In this document: positions 1-6,233 of the stretch, one piece after another | Layout of the letters: every line of letters begins with the position of its first letter | Position numbering within the stretch: position 1 is the first letter of the stretch | NCBI RefSeq assembly: GCF_003688415.1 | Contig: NZ_REFJ01000002.1 | Coordinates: 1-64,000 of the forward strand | Direction of reading: 5' to 3' | DNA: 64,000 nt | From: Umboniibacter marinipuniceus | GTDB taxonomy: Bacteria > Pseudomonadota > Gammaproteobacteria > Pseudomonadales > DSM-25080 | Translations under genes and position numbers: made by a program | Notes under the pieces: generated by a model | Database searches by the model: none | What the model saw: only the letters and a program-made list of their open reading frames with translations | What the model was told of the DNA's origin: nothing

Positions 1-37
1 TTCCTAACCTGAGGGATCGTGCTTCTTAGAGAGTTGA

Positions 38-98
38 ATATAACAAATCGTTGTTGCTGCCTTCGCTTCGCGTCGGCCGCAAAACGAAAACGTTATGT
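38..98 (+). other. attC site of the preceding cassette
   Basis: R'' ATATAAC (38-44) and R' GTTATGT (92-98) form near-complementary ends around an internal GC-rich imperfect palindrome. The length of 61 bp is typical of a short attC. It closes a cassette whose gene lies left of the window. Confidence 0.75.
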
Positions 99-116
99 TC
101 ATTCGGAGATTTCAAA

Positions 117-389
117 ATGACAGCAGAAATTAATGGATTCAGTATTCCCGTCAGTTTCCTGACGACGTATGTTTTTGTGTCGATGATAATATCCGTAATT
201 ATAGTTTTAGTACTAACACGATCATTAACCAAGTCTGTTAGAGTGGTATGTTGCTTTATTGCAGTGATACTTTGCTTTTCTCTATATGGACAATGGGTCT
301 ATCTTGCATTTATGTCACTATTCTCTTTTTTCTTAAGTGAACATAACAACCGCAGGCAGTCCGCCCCTTATCGGTCCTCGGAGTCGTAA
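117..389 (+). CDS. small membrane protein, cassette cargo
   Basis: I do not recognise a family for this 90-residue protein. After a short polar N-terminus it has two strongly hydrophobic segments (about residues 14-34 and 43-72), so it is probably an inner-membrane protein with two or three helices, ending in a polar Arg/Ser-rich tail. ATG 117 is preferred because GGAG lies 9 bases upstream. The frame is open back to a TTG at 51, but that lies inside the previous attC. The last 16 codons run into this cassette's own attC (341-408), a common arrangement for cassette cargo. Confidence 0.6.
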   Translation: MTAEINGFSIPVSFLTTYVFVSMIISVIIVLVLTRSLTKSVRVVCCFIAVILCFSLYGQWVYLAFMSLFSFFLSEHNNRRQSAPYRSSES

Positions 390-408
390 GCTGTTGCGAG
401 AGTTATGT
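341..408 (+). other. attC site
   Basis: R'' ACATAAC (341-347) and R' GTTATGT (402-408) are perfect reverse complements, 68 bp end to end. The site overlaps the 3' end of the gene ending at 389 and is followed directly by the next cassette gene. Confidence 0.85.
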
Positions 409-425
409 TCGGAAAGGTGTGGCCC

Positions 426-695
426 ATGAGTGATCAAAGTCTGACAAAATCTCCGCAATCAACTTCTAACCTTCATTGGGCTTTAATTGTACTGTGTATC
501 CTGCTTCCCTGGGTCGGTATTATAGCCGCGTTAGGCTGTTTGGTCGTGGGGTTAGTAAGAGATGGAACAAGGTATTTGAAATTTTCAAAACAACTCTTTT
601 TGTGGTCGATCGTTGCTATTTTAATGTGGCTAGGTCTTAGTTTACTGCTTTCCAGTATCCCATTTGTAGGTACGTGGACACCAAGTCGCCCGTAA
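426..695 (+). CDS. small two-helix membrane protein, cassette cargo
   Basis: This 89-residue protein has no family I can name. A Ser/Thr-rich N-terminus is followed by two hydrophobic segments (about residues 19-45 and 59-82) separated by a basic loop, which suggests a helical hairpin in the inner membrane. ATG 426 is chosen over the ATG at 405 because 405 lies within the R' end of the preceding attC, while GGAAAGG sits 8 bases upstream of 426. The stop is followed within 6 bases by the next attC. Confidence 0.6.
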   Translation: MSDQSLTKSPQSTSNLHWALIVLCILLPWVGIIAALGCLVVGLVRDGTRYLKFSKQLFLWSIVAILMWLGLSLLLSSIPFVGTWTPSRP

Positions 696-700
696 TAAGA

Positions 701-767
701 ACATAACAAAGCCGTCTAAATCGACGGCCTTAAAAAACAAAGGCCGCGATTAACGGCGGTGTTATGT
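701..767 (+). other. attC site
   Basis: R'' ACATAAC (701-707) and R' GTTATGT (761-767) are perfect complements. The interior holds a strong imperfect palindrome (CCGTC/GACGG, then GGCCGC and GGCGG). A diverged copy of the same attC type lies at 11877-11942. Confidence 0.88.
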
Positions 768-785
768 GCCTAGAGAGCTAATCTT

Positions 786-1466
786 ATGAACCAAATTAGG
801 TCGATTTTTCTTTTACTCACATTGGCTCCACTCGCATCGGTTGCTGATAGTGGAACAGTCTATTGGTCCATAGAAATTCCGACTCCAGAAATAGCTGAGA
901 ATATCCTTTCAGATACAAATGAAAAGTTTTACAGCAAGAATGTTACGTTTGACGTTAGTGACATAGAGCCAGATTCCATTGGTAGTTTCTACAACAGTTT
1001 CTTCACTGAGATGGGGTGGGCCGACCCGTCGGCAGCTTTGCCAAGTCAATTCCAAAGGCCTGGCGGCTGGAGCGGTTACAGCATGCGCATTAACGAGTCC
1101 GGCCAGCCGGAAGCTGCTTATGGACGCATGTGGAAATCCGTGAACCCACCCGCAATCGGCTCGTTGCAGCTTGTGCTCAGTAACTATACTGAAGCTGGCT
1201 TCTCCGGCGTTGTTACGGTTTCAATAACCCCAGAAATTGATACTAACTCCTTGATGCAGCTCAATCAGCTGCTGGGCAACGATCCAAAGAACCTTTTTAA
1301 TTTGTTTAACGCTGTCGGTACAAATCCCTTCGAGATACAGAACATAGTAGTTCCAGCCAACTTTACTAACGAAGAAGATCCTTTGCTTGTAGAGTATTTC
1401 GGAATAGTTAACGAAGTGATCGAACAATATTATGAATTTGGTCAGAAGTACGTTGAGCAACAGTGA
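786..1466 (+). CDS. exported protein of unknown function, cassette cargo
   Basis: The 226-residue product begins with a likely Sec signal peptide (basic start, hydrophobic stretch to about residue 17, cleavage probably after an Ala near 19-20), so it should be periplasmic or secreted. The rest is soluble, rich in Asn, Pro and aromatic residues, with no motif I recognise and only one Cys-free fold-like pattern. It has its own attC 10 bases after the stop. The family assignment is unknown; the coding call rests on length, signal peptide and cassette position. Confidence 0.65.
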   Translation: MNQIRSIFLLLTLAPLASVADSGTVYWSIEIPTPEIAENILSDTNEKFYSKNVTFDVSDIEPDSIGSFYNSFFTEMGWADPSAALPSQFQRPGGWSGYSMRINESGQPEAAYGRMWKSVNPPAIGSLQLVLSNYTEAGFSGVVTVSITPEIDTNSLMQLNQLLGNDPKNLFNLFNAVGTNPFEIQNIVVPANFTNEEDPLLVEYFGIVNEVIEQYYEFGQKYVEQQ

Positions 1467-1476
1467 GTTTTTCGGC

Positions 1477-1551
1477 ACATAACCAGTCAAGGCAGTATGC
1501 AGCTTCGCCGCCGGACGTGGCTACGCCACGCCGCTGCTTGAGGCGTTAGCC
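1477..1551 (+). other. attC site
   Basis: R'' ACATAAC (1477-1483) and R' GTTAGCC (1545-1551), 75 bp. The centre contains GGACGTGGCTACGCCACGCC-like self-complementary sequence. R' fits the GTTRRRY consensus except at one position. Confidence 0.78.
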
Positions 1552-1567
1552 ATACATAAGGATCTGC

Positions 1568-2014
1568 ATGAGCGTTGTAGCAAGGGTTAAGAAATCAGTC
1601 TGGAATCTTGGAGCTGTTTGCTTTTTTATTTGGTTTGGATTTAAGGCTATAGGTTATGGGATGGATCTTTTTGACATTGAAGGGCCATCACTTTGCTCCT
1701 ATACCGACGTAGCAGAATTTACTTCTCCAAATGGCAAAAAAATTGCGAAGCTTGGTTATTCGGATTGCGGTGCAACGACTAACTGGCAAACAGGTATAAA
1801 TATTGTCGATGTAGAAACTGGTAAAGTATTCAATGGCTTCTTTGGTTTAAACGGGAAACCAGACAACTTGGAAGTAATATGGGAATCAGATATAAAGTTA
1901 ACTTTAACCAACTTCCCAATAGAAAACTTACTATGGTTCAATCAAGATTACTTTTCAGGAGTATCAGTTGAAATCAAGTCGAGTATGGCTAACAAGTCAA
2001 TCAAGCAGGACTAA
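1568..2014 (+). CDS. membrane-anchored protein, cassette cargo
   Basis: This 148-residue protein has one N-terminal hydrophobic segment (about residues 12-31) that could be an anchor or uncleaved signal, followed by a soluble domain. Two cysteines (about residues 43 and 67) could form a disulfide on the periplasmic side. The domain pattern (FTSPNGKKIAKL) resembles small periplasmic beta-rich proteins, but I cannot name a family. AAGGA lies upstream of ATG 1568. The C-terminus overlaps the attC beginning at 1987. Confidence 0.6.
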   Translation: MSVVARVKKSVWNLGAVCFFIWFGFKAIGYGMDLFDIEGPSLCSYTDVAEFTSPNGKKIAKLGYSDCGATTNWQTGINIVDVETGKVFNGFFGLNGKPDNLEVIWESDIKLTLTNFPIENLLWFNQDYFSGVSVEIKSSMANKSIKQD

Positions 2015-2085
2015 AAACAGTTTGCTGTTGCTCATTCCTCGCGATTTTAGCAAACAATTTTTAGCCTCTTATTGAGGCGTTAAGC
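1987..2085 (+). other. attC site
   Basis: R'' GGCTAAC (1987-1993) and R' GTTAAGC (2079-2085), 99 bp, with TTGAGGC before R' as in other sites. The interior is an imperfect palindrome (AAACAGTTTGCTG versus TAGCAAACAA). It overlaps the preceding gene by 28 bases. Confidence 0.75.
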
Positions 2086-2103
2086 ATCCACAAGGAGCAA
2101 ACC

Positions 2104-2709
2104 ATGGAATCATTTGCGAGAGCATTATCTGTACTTGCCATTCCCCTAGGAATTATCAATATGTTTGGCGGCATCGTCTCTGGCATATGGCTGGCTATTC
2201 TTGGTGAGTGGGGGTTGATCGGTTACGGCATTCTGGCGCTAATTGTGTCGGGTATGGGTATCGGGTTAGCCATGATGCCGGGCATGATTTTCGCAGCTCC
2301 CGCAGCTGTCATGCTCGAAAAGGGCAACAAATTCGGTGGGTACGTTTTTGGCTTTCTTAGCTCGCTTTATACTATTGGCGTTCTTGTTGCGTGGTGTGTC
2401 TTGGTTCTAATTTATTACACTAAGCAAGCAAATCACGATTCAATAATTCCTGTTTTAATTTGGTCATATGGTATTGCTACCGGGCCAATTGCATGGCTTG
2501 CTCAAAAAGACCTACAGGCCGGCAATGAGTACGCGATGGTATCTACATTCTTTATTCAGGTGGCGTATCTGTTAACTATTCTGGGCATTCTTTTTGTTGG
2601 CATGTCATTGCTAAATGTACTTATTCTGTTTGGTGTAATTATGGCTATTGGGCTAGTCGTCCAGTTCTCAATGGCCTATCTCACCGAAAAATCACAGAGT
2701 TACTACTAA
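2104..2709 (+). CDS. multi-pass membrane protein, cassette cargo
   Basis: A 201-residue, highly hydrophobic protein with five or six predicted transmembrane helices (about residues 7-38, 41-68, 78-103, 113-131, 147-188). Gly-rich helices and few charged residues suggest an integral inner-membrane protein, possibly a small transporter-like or structural protein. No family is recognised. AAGGAG lies 8 bases before ATG 2104. The gene ends one base before its attC. Confidence 0.65.
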   Translation: MESFARALSVLAIPLGIINMFGGIVSGIWLAILGEWGLIGYGILALIVSGMGIGLAMMPGMIFAAPAAVMLEKGNKFGGYVFGFLSSLYTIGVLVAWCVLVLIYYTKQANHDSIIPVLIWSYGIATGPIAWLAQKDLQAGNEYAMVSTFFIQVAYLLTILGILFVGMSLLNVLILFGVIMAIGLVVQFSMAYLTEKSQSYY

Positions 2710-2710
2710 T

Positions 2711-2782
2711 GCTTAACAAGGCGCAGCTGTCGGACAGATTTTCCGCTGCGCTCCAAATTTGCCGCAGAGCGCGGCGTTAAAT
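2711..2782 (+). other. attC site
   Basis: R'' GCTTAAC (2711-2717) and R' GTTAAAT (2776-2782), 72 bp. The internal stem halves GGCGCAGC and GCTGCGC support a foldable site. It separates the membrane-protein cassette from the BrnTA cassette. Confidence 0.8.
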
Positions 2783-2819
2783 GCCACTCTGCACAGGCTT
2801 CTTGCCAAATCCTCAAAAA

Positions 2820-2836
2820 GGTATACTTTCTATACC
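2820..2836 (+). promoter_or_regulatory. palindromic operator/promoter of the BrnT-BrnA module
   Basis: GGTATA-CTTTC-TATACC is a perfect 6-bp inverted repeat directly before the first conserved BrnT codons. It contains a good -10 element (TATACT, 2822-2827), with a weak -35 (TTCTTG) 17 bases upstream. BrnA antitoxins are known to repress their own promoters; that this repeat is the binding site is inference. Confidence 0.6.
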
Positions 2837-3103
2837 ATTATTACATTTGAATTTGATCCCAAAGAGAGTCTCAGTAATGCCTATAAACACGGTATCGACT
2901 TTGAGCAAGCACAGGCTCTATGGGATGACCCAGATCTACTCATTATTGACTCCAAGGCGCTCGACGAGCCCCGGCAGTTGGTAATCGGGATGATCGATGG
3001 CAAGCATTCGTCTGTAATCATCACAGATCGACCGCCCAATACACGTATTATCTCTGTTAGAAGGTCTCGAAAGTCTGAGGTGGATATTTATGAAAGCAAA
3101 TGA
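2837..3103 (+). CDS. brnT: BrnT family type II toxin (RNase-like)
   Basis: Recognised by the BrnT signature: ITFEFDP at the start, KHGIDF, WDDP, then the C-terminal block ending SVRRSRKSEVDIYES. Family members are about 90-residue ribonuclease toxins with a RelE-like fold that arrest translation and are neutralised by BrnA. The start is a problem. No ATG, GTG or TTG precedes the conserved core except a TTG at 2759 inside the attC; homologues begin MITFEFDP, which corresponds to ATT 2837. With a -10 box at 2822-2827 the transcript may be leaderless and start at a non-AUG codon. It overlaps brnA by 14 bases. Confidence 0.8.
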   Translation: MITFEFDPKESLSNAYKHGIDFEQAQALWDDPDLLIIDSKALDEPRQLVIGMIDGKHSSVIITDRPPNTRIISVRRSRKSEVDIYESK

Positions 3104-3329
3104 ACTAGACGAAAAATTCGACGCCGGCAATGAAGACATTGTTGGCGATTTTGATCTAACGACCGCCAAGCGTTCTAATCGGCAACAGCGTCGAGTAAAT
3201 GTTGATTTCCCTATTTGGATGATCGACTCTCTCGATAAGGAAGCTTCTCGCCTAGGCGTTACACGCCAATCAATTATTAAAGTTTGGCTAGCTGATCGTT
3301 TAGAAGGCATTGCATCAGCAAAACACTGA
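3090..3329 (+). CDS. brnA: BrnA family antitoxin
   Basis: The 79-residue product has an acidic N-terminal toxin-binding part and a C-terminal ribbon-helix-helix DNA-binding part (RRVNVDFPIWMIDSLDKEA, then GVTRQSIIKVWLADRL), as in BrnA/CopG-like antitoxins. It should bind BrnT and repress the shared promoter. The order toxin first, antitoxin second, with a 14-base overlap, is the usual brnTA arrangement and implies translational coupling. The pair forms one cassette closed by the attC at 3335. Confidence 0.82.
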   Translation: MKANELDEKFDAGNEDIVGDFDLTTAKRSNRQQRRVNVDFPIWMIDSLDKEASRLGVTRQSIIKVWLADRLEGIASAKH

Positions 3330-3334
3330 TCTGC

Positions 3335-3457
3335 ATTTAACAAGCGCATGCATCGGAGTCGTATTGGCTCCGATAACATATTGTCTAAGCAGCGCTTTGC
3401 GCAAATACGCTTAGACCTTATCTCCACCAACACTCCCCGCAGAGCTAGGCGTTAGAT
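3335..3457 (+). other. attC site
   Basis: R'' ATTTAAC (3335-3341) and R' GTTAGAT (3451-3457), 123 bp. GGAGTC/GGCTCC and GCGCTTTGCGC add internal stems. It belongs to the same long attC type as those at 4073 and 4772, though more diverged. Confidence 0.82.
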
Positions 3458-3491
3458 TTCCCCATTGCCCCATTTCCACAACTCACCTAGA

Positions 3492-3511
3492 AGTGCTACT
3501 ATAGTGTCACT
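3492..3511 (+). promoter_or_regulatory. candidate antitoxin operator over the -10 box
   Basis: AGTG-CTACTATAGTGT-CACT matches its own reverse complement at 16 of 20 positions and includes a TATAGT -10 element. It lies 15 bases before ATG 3526, with GGAGG between. Autorepression by the Phd-like antitoxin alone or with its toxin is the likely use (inference from the family). Confidence 0.5.
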
Positions 3512-3525
3512 TTGGAGGATTTATT

Positions 3526-3783
3526 ATGCGTACTGAACTAGTCACATCGTTAAAGCGTCAAGCAACAACCATACTCGCACAGCTTCATGAGGATAAAGAG
3601 CCCATACTTATTACCGAGCATGGTAAGCCCTCTGCGTACCTTGTCGATGTATCTGATTATGACGCAATGGCAAAACGAATGGAGATTCTTGAAGGTATTG
3701 CTCGTGGTCAAAGGGATGTTCTCGAAGGGCGCGTTAAGACGCAGAGTGAAGCGAAGGAAATGTTCTCTAAATGGCTCAAGTAA
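3526..3783 (+). CDS. Phd/YefM family antitoxin
   Basis: An 85-residue protein with the Phd/YefM N-terminal DNA-binding fold: LKRQATTILAQLHEDKEPILITEHGKPSAYLVDVSDYD is the classic pattern (Thr/Ala-rich helix, then the EPILITEHGKPSA strand and loop). The charged, probably flexible C-terminus (GQRDVLEGRV to the end) would bind the toxin. GGAGG lies 7 bases before ATG 3526. It overlaps the downstream toxin gene by 13 bases. It should neutralise that toxin and autoregulate through the palindrome at 3492. Confidence 0.82.
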   Translation: MRTELVTSLKRQATTILAQLHEDKEPILITEHGKPSAYLVDVSDYDAMAKRMEILEGIARGQRDVLEGRVKTQSEAKEMFSKWLK

Positions 3784-4070
3784 TTTGGACTGAGAACGCT
3801 CTGCTAGGTCTAAGAGAAGTCGTCGAGTACATTGAATTGTTTAATCCTGGGGCTGCAAGCTCACTCGCTCAGCAGGTATTCGAAGCTACAGACCAATTGG
3901 TCGAATTTCCCGAAAGTTGTCTGCTGGTAGAAGAACTTCCTGATCATAATTTTCGGCAGCTATTAGTTAGCCAACTTAGATTACTCTATTCCTATGAAGT
4001 TGATAAAGTCACTATCGTGCACGTCGTTCGACAAGAACGAAGCCTTCGTAAACTAATTTCTGAAGGTTAG
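3771..4070 (+). CDS. RelE/ParE family toxin
   Basis: The 99-residue product fits the RelE/ParE superfamily: N-terminal VIWTENALLGLREVVEYI helix pair, FPESCLLVEELPDHNFRQLLV, then the strand-rich end RLLYSYEVDKVTIVHVVRQERSLR. ParE members poison gyrase and RelE members cleave ribosome-bound mRNA; the sequence alone does not settle which. The conserved Arg-Leu-Leu-Tyr and V-H-V-V-R strand are typical of the ParE/RelE-stbE side. The start ATG lies inside the antitoxin gene. Confidence 0.82.
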   Translation: MAQVIWTENALLGLREVVEYIELFNPGAASSLAQQVFEATDQLVEFPESCLLVEELPDHNFRQLLVSQLRLLYSYEVDKVTIVHVVRQERSLRKLISEG

Positions 4071-4072
4071 CA

Positions 4073-4190
4073 ATCTAACATGCGCGTGCAGACGGAGTCA
4101 TAACCGCTCCGCCTCTCATGCGATTGCACTGCGAGCAATTTATCGCATGATCAGCTTCACTCTTATTCCCCGTTGACGCGGGCGTTAAAT
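4073..4190 (+). other. attC site
   Basis: R'' ATCTAAC (4073-4079) and R' GTTAAAT (4184-4190), 118 bp. It is almost identical to the attC at 4772-4890 (GCGCGTGCAG, CATAACCGCTCCGCCTC, GATCAGCTTCAC and more), so the two cassettes recently shared an attC ancestor. Confidence 0.85.
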
Positions 4191-4210
4191 CTTACACTTG
4201 CACAATATCT

Positions 4211-4243
4211 CGTACATGTTAAACTTGTACATTATTTAGTACA
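4211..4243 (+). promoter_or_regulatory. YefM-type operator with three GTACA motifs
   Basis: Hexamers CGTACA (4211), TGTACA (4226) and AGTACA (4238) lie before the antitoxin gene. In E. coli the YefM-YoeB complex binds paired TGTACA cores about 12 bp apart; the 4226/4238 pair has exactly that spacing. A plausible promoter (TTGCAC at about 4198, TAAACT at about 4220) overlaps the motifs. Recognition by this YefM is inferred. Confidence 0.65.
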
Positions 4244-4252
4244 GGTGTCGCT

Positions 4253-4507
4253 ATGCGTATCGTTAATTTCTCAGAAGCTCGCAATCATTTAAAATCAGTG
4301 CTTGATCAAGTAGTGAATGACGCAGACTACACAGTTATCACTCGGAGAGATTCTGAAGATACCGTAGTCATGTCTCTAGATCATTTCAACGGCCTGATGG
4401 AAACTGTACATCTTTTAAAGTCGCCTGCAAATGCCGCCCACTTAGCAGAGTCAATTGCTCAGTTTAAGTCCGGTGCGGTCATTGATGGCGGCCTAACTGA
4501 TGACTAG
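4253..4507 (+). CDS. yefM: YefM antitoxin
   Basis: The 84-residue protein is a clear YefM: MRIVNFSEARNHLKSVLDQV opens the Phd/YefM fold, followed by DYTVITRRDSEDTVVMSLDHFNGLMET, and an acidic, flexible C-terminal tail that binds YoeB. It overlaps yoeB by 8 bases. Together with the TGTACA operator upstream it forms a complete, self-regulated module in one cassette. The canonical R-R-D-x-E-D/TVV pattern is intact, so it is probably functional. Confidence 0.92.
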   Translation: MRIVNFSEARNHLKSVLDQVVNDADYTVITRRDSEDTVVMSLDHFNGLMETVHLLKSPANAAHLAESIAQFKSGAVIDGGLTDD

Positions 4508-4760
4508 GAAAGTTTCATTTACTAAAGCCGCGTTCGATGATTATGTCTATTGGCAATCTCAGGATAAGAAGACTCTGCGGCGTATAAATAAGTTAGTCGA
4601 CGACACGTTACGAGAACCCTTTGAAGGAATAGGTAAGCCTGAACCACTAAAGGAAAACTTATCCGGATTTTGGTCACGAAGAATCGACGGTGAGCACAGG
4701 CTAGTCTACGCAGTTGATGATCTCGCCATTACGATAATTTCTTGTCGTTATCATTACTAA
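4500..4760 (+). CDS. yoeB: YoeB toxin (ribosome-dependent mRNA interferase)
   Basis: An 86-residue YoeB with the diagnostic C-terminal CRYHY (His and Tyr catalytic), the conserved PFEGIGKPEPLKENLSGFWSRRI segment carrying the catalytic Glu and Arg, and EHRLVYAV. YoeB cleaves mRNA in the ribosomal A site when freed from YefM. Length matches E. coli YoeB (84). Stop at 4760, followed by an attC at 4772. No damage is visible. Confidence 0.93.
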   Translation: MTRKVSFTKAAFDDYVYWQSQDKKTLRRINKLVDDTLREPFEGIGKPEPLKENLSGFWSRRIDGEHRLVYAVDDLAITIISCRYHY

Positions 4761-4771
4761 TTATTAGAACG

Positions 4772-4890
4772 ATTTAACAAGCGCGTGCAGGCGGAGTCAT
4801 AACCGCTCCGCCTCTCATGCGATTGCACTGCGTGCAATTTTATCGCATGATCAGCTTCACTATTATTCCCCGCTGACGCAGGCGTTAACT
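4772..4890 (+). other. attC site
   Basis: R'' ATTTAAC (4772-4778) and R' GTTAACT (4884-4890), 119 bp, near-identical to the attC at 4073-4190. The 100 bases following R' resemble the start of the BrnTA cassette (GCCA..C.CGCACAG.CTT.TTGCCA), which suggests a lost brnTA-type cassette behind it. Confidence 0.85.
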
Positions 4891-5011
4891 GCCAACACGC
4901 ACAGACTTTTTGCCATAAAATCAACAAAGATTGGTGATACCTAGGTTTCTCGGACCGTCCCAGACCTTATCAATGACTTAACCCCAAAGGACTCCCACAT
5001 AGAGGCTATCT

Positions 5012-5986
5012 ATGCACTTTCAATTAGAGAAAGATATCAGCAGTAAAACTATAAATAGAATTGTCGTACTAGGTCAGGGCGTCATGGGCGTTGATATTGC
5101 TCTCACTCTTGCGTTGGCAGGCTATGAGGTCACCGGAGTGGATTTGCTTGACTCACAGCTTAAAACCGCAGAAACACGCACACGGGCGAATTTAAGCCTT
5201 ATGGTGAAAGGAGGCTTAGTCGAACAAGAAGCTGCAACACAGGCGCTAACTCGAATTCGGCGTTCAACAGACTGGGACACTTCGATTGCCGAGGCAGACT
5301 TTATCATGGAAGTGGTACCTGAAGACCTCACTAAGAAGCAGGCCGTATTCAAAAAATGCGATGAGCTTTGCGCTCCCGATGTGATTATCGCTTCTAACAC
5401 GTCTTCGATGAGTATTAGCTTAATTGCCGAAGCGATGCAGCACCCGCAGCGAGCAATTACCGCGCATTGGACTATTCCAGCCCACCTTAGCCCGTTAGTT
5501 GAAGTGGTCGCCGGCGTAGAAACGCTAAAGGCGACGGAAGCTAAGACAGTGGCGGTGCTCGAGCGCCTAGGTAAGCATCCCGTGATCTGCAAAGATACGC
5601 CAGGGTTCATTCATAATGCACTTCAGGGCGCTTTAATTAAAGCGTCGATGGATTTGATGGATATGGGCATTGCAACCGCGGAGGAAATCGATGCGGTCGT
5701 TAAAAATGGCTTTGGATTAAGAATGCCGAGCGTGGGTCCCATTCAGTTCATGGATATGGTCGGACTCGATTCCATTGTGAATGTCGGTGACTACGTGGCC
5801 AAAACTCTCGACAATCCTGCGTACCGCGCCCATCAAAGAATCCGCGAGAAAGTTGAGCAAGGCGATTTAGGCGTTAAAACAGGTCAAGGCTTCTACCAAT
5901 ATCCAAACGCGAACGCGGAGGAGTTCTGGGAAGATATTAACGGTCGTATCATCAAAACGTTGAAAGCGAATTACTACCAGACCTAA
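5012..5986 (+). CDS. 3-hydroxyacyl-CoA dehydrogenase family protein
   Basis: The 324-residue protein has the N-terminal NAD-binding fold (G-Q-G-V-M-G at 21-26, acidic VD at about 43), the SNTS substrate segment (128-131), the catalytic His152-Glu164 pair with the usual spacing, and a C-terminal helical dimerisation domain ending GVKTGQGFYQYP. It should oxidise a 3-hydroxyacyl-CoA or similar 3-hydroxy acid (carnitine or gulonate dehydrogenases share this fold), so the substrate is open. It is a single-domain enzyme, unlike the fused one at 28612. A strong hairpin follows the stop. It sits behind an intact attC, unusual cargo for an integron. Confidence 0.85.
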   Translation: MHFQLEKDISSKTINRIVVLGQGVMGVDIALTLALAGYEVTGVDLLDSQLKTAETRTRANLSLMVKGGLVEQEAATQALTRIRRSTDWDTSIAEADFIMEVVPEDLTKKQAVFKKCDELCAPDVIIASNTSSMSISLIAEAMQHPQRAITAHWTIPAHLSPLVEVVAGVETLKATEAKTVAVLERLGKHPVICKDTPGFIHNALQGALIKASMDLMDMGIATAEEIDAVVKNGFGLRMPSVGPIQFMDMVGLDSIVNVGDYVAKTLDNPAYRAHQRIREKVEQGDLGVKTGQGFYQYPNANAEEFWEDINGRIIKTLKANYYQT

Positions 5987-5994
5987 GCCTCAAT

Positions 5995-6025
5995 GCGTTC
6001 TTGCCGATTGCTTCGGCAAGAACGC
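5995..6025 (+). terminator. hairpin, probable transcription terminator
   Basis: A perfect 13-bp stem (GCGTTCTTGCCGA / TCGGCAAGAACGC) with a 5-base loop begins 9 bases after the dehydrogenase stop. The tail TTAATTAG is only weakly T-rich, so termination is likely but not certain. Confidence 0.6.
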
Positions 6026-6143
6026 TTAATTAGCACTAGCGTCGCCAACTTACTCGTCTCTGTGCAATATAGTAACTAGGCCTCATCTCAGGAATGACCA
6101 AACACCGATATAACCTGAAGATACTTTCCATCAGCGATCGTTA

Positions 6144-6206
6144 ATCTAACAAGCCTTGCAAAAGCCGATATCTAACAATGTCGGCTCGTGTTCAGTGGCG
6201 TTCTTA
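6144..6206 (+). other. degenerate attC-like site
   Basis: ATCTAACAAG (6144) looks like an R'' end, AGCCGA/TCGGCT form an internal stem, and GTGGCGTTCTTAC (ending near 6207) resembles a decayed R' (GTTCTTA instead of GTTRRRY). A second ATCTAAC lies at 6170. It is probably a dead attC that once closed the dehydrogenase cassette. Confidence 0.4.
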
Positions 6207-6233
6207 CACAAACAAAGCACTGATGGATGCTTT

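Noticed and set aside
5012-5986. Integron integrase or transposase somewhere in the first 14 kb
   Set aside because: No reading frame shows the tyrosine-recombinase R-H-R-Y pattern or a DDE pattern; the gene at this place is a hydroxyacyl-CoA dehydrogenase.
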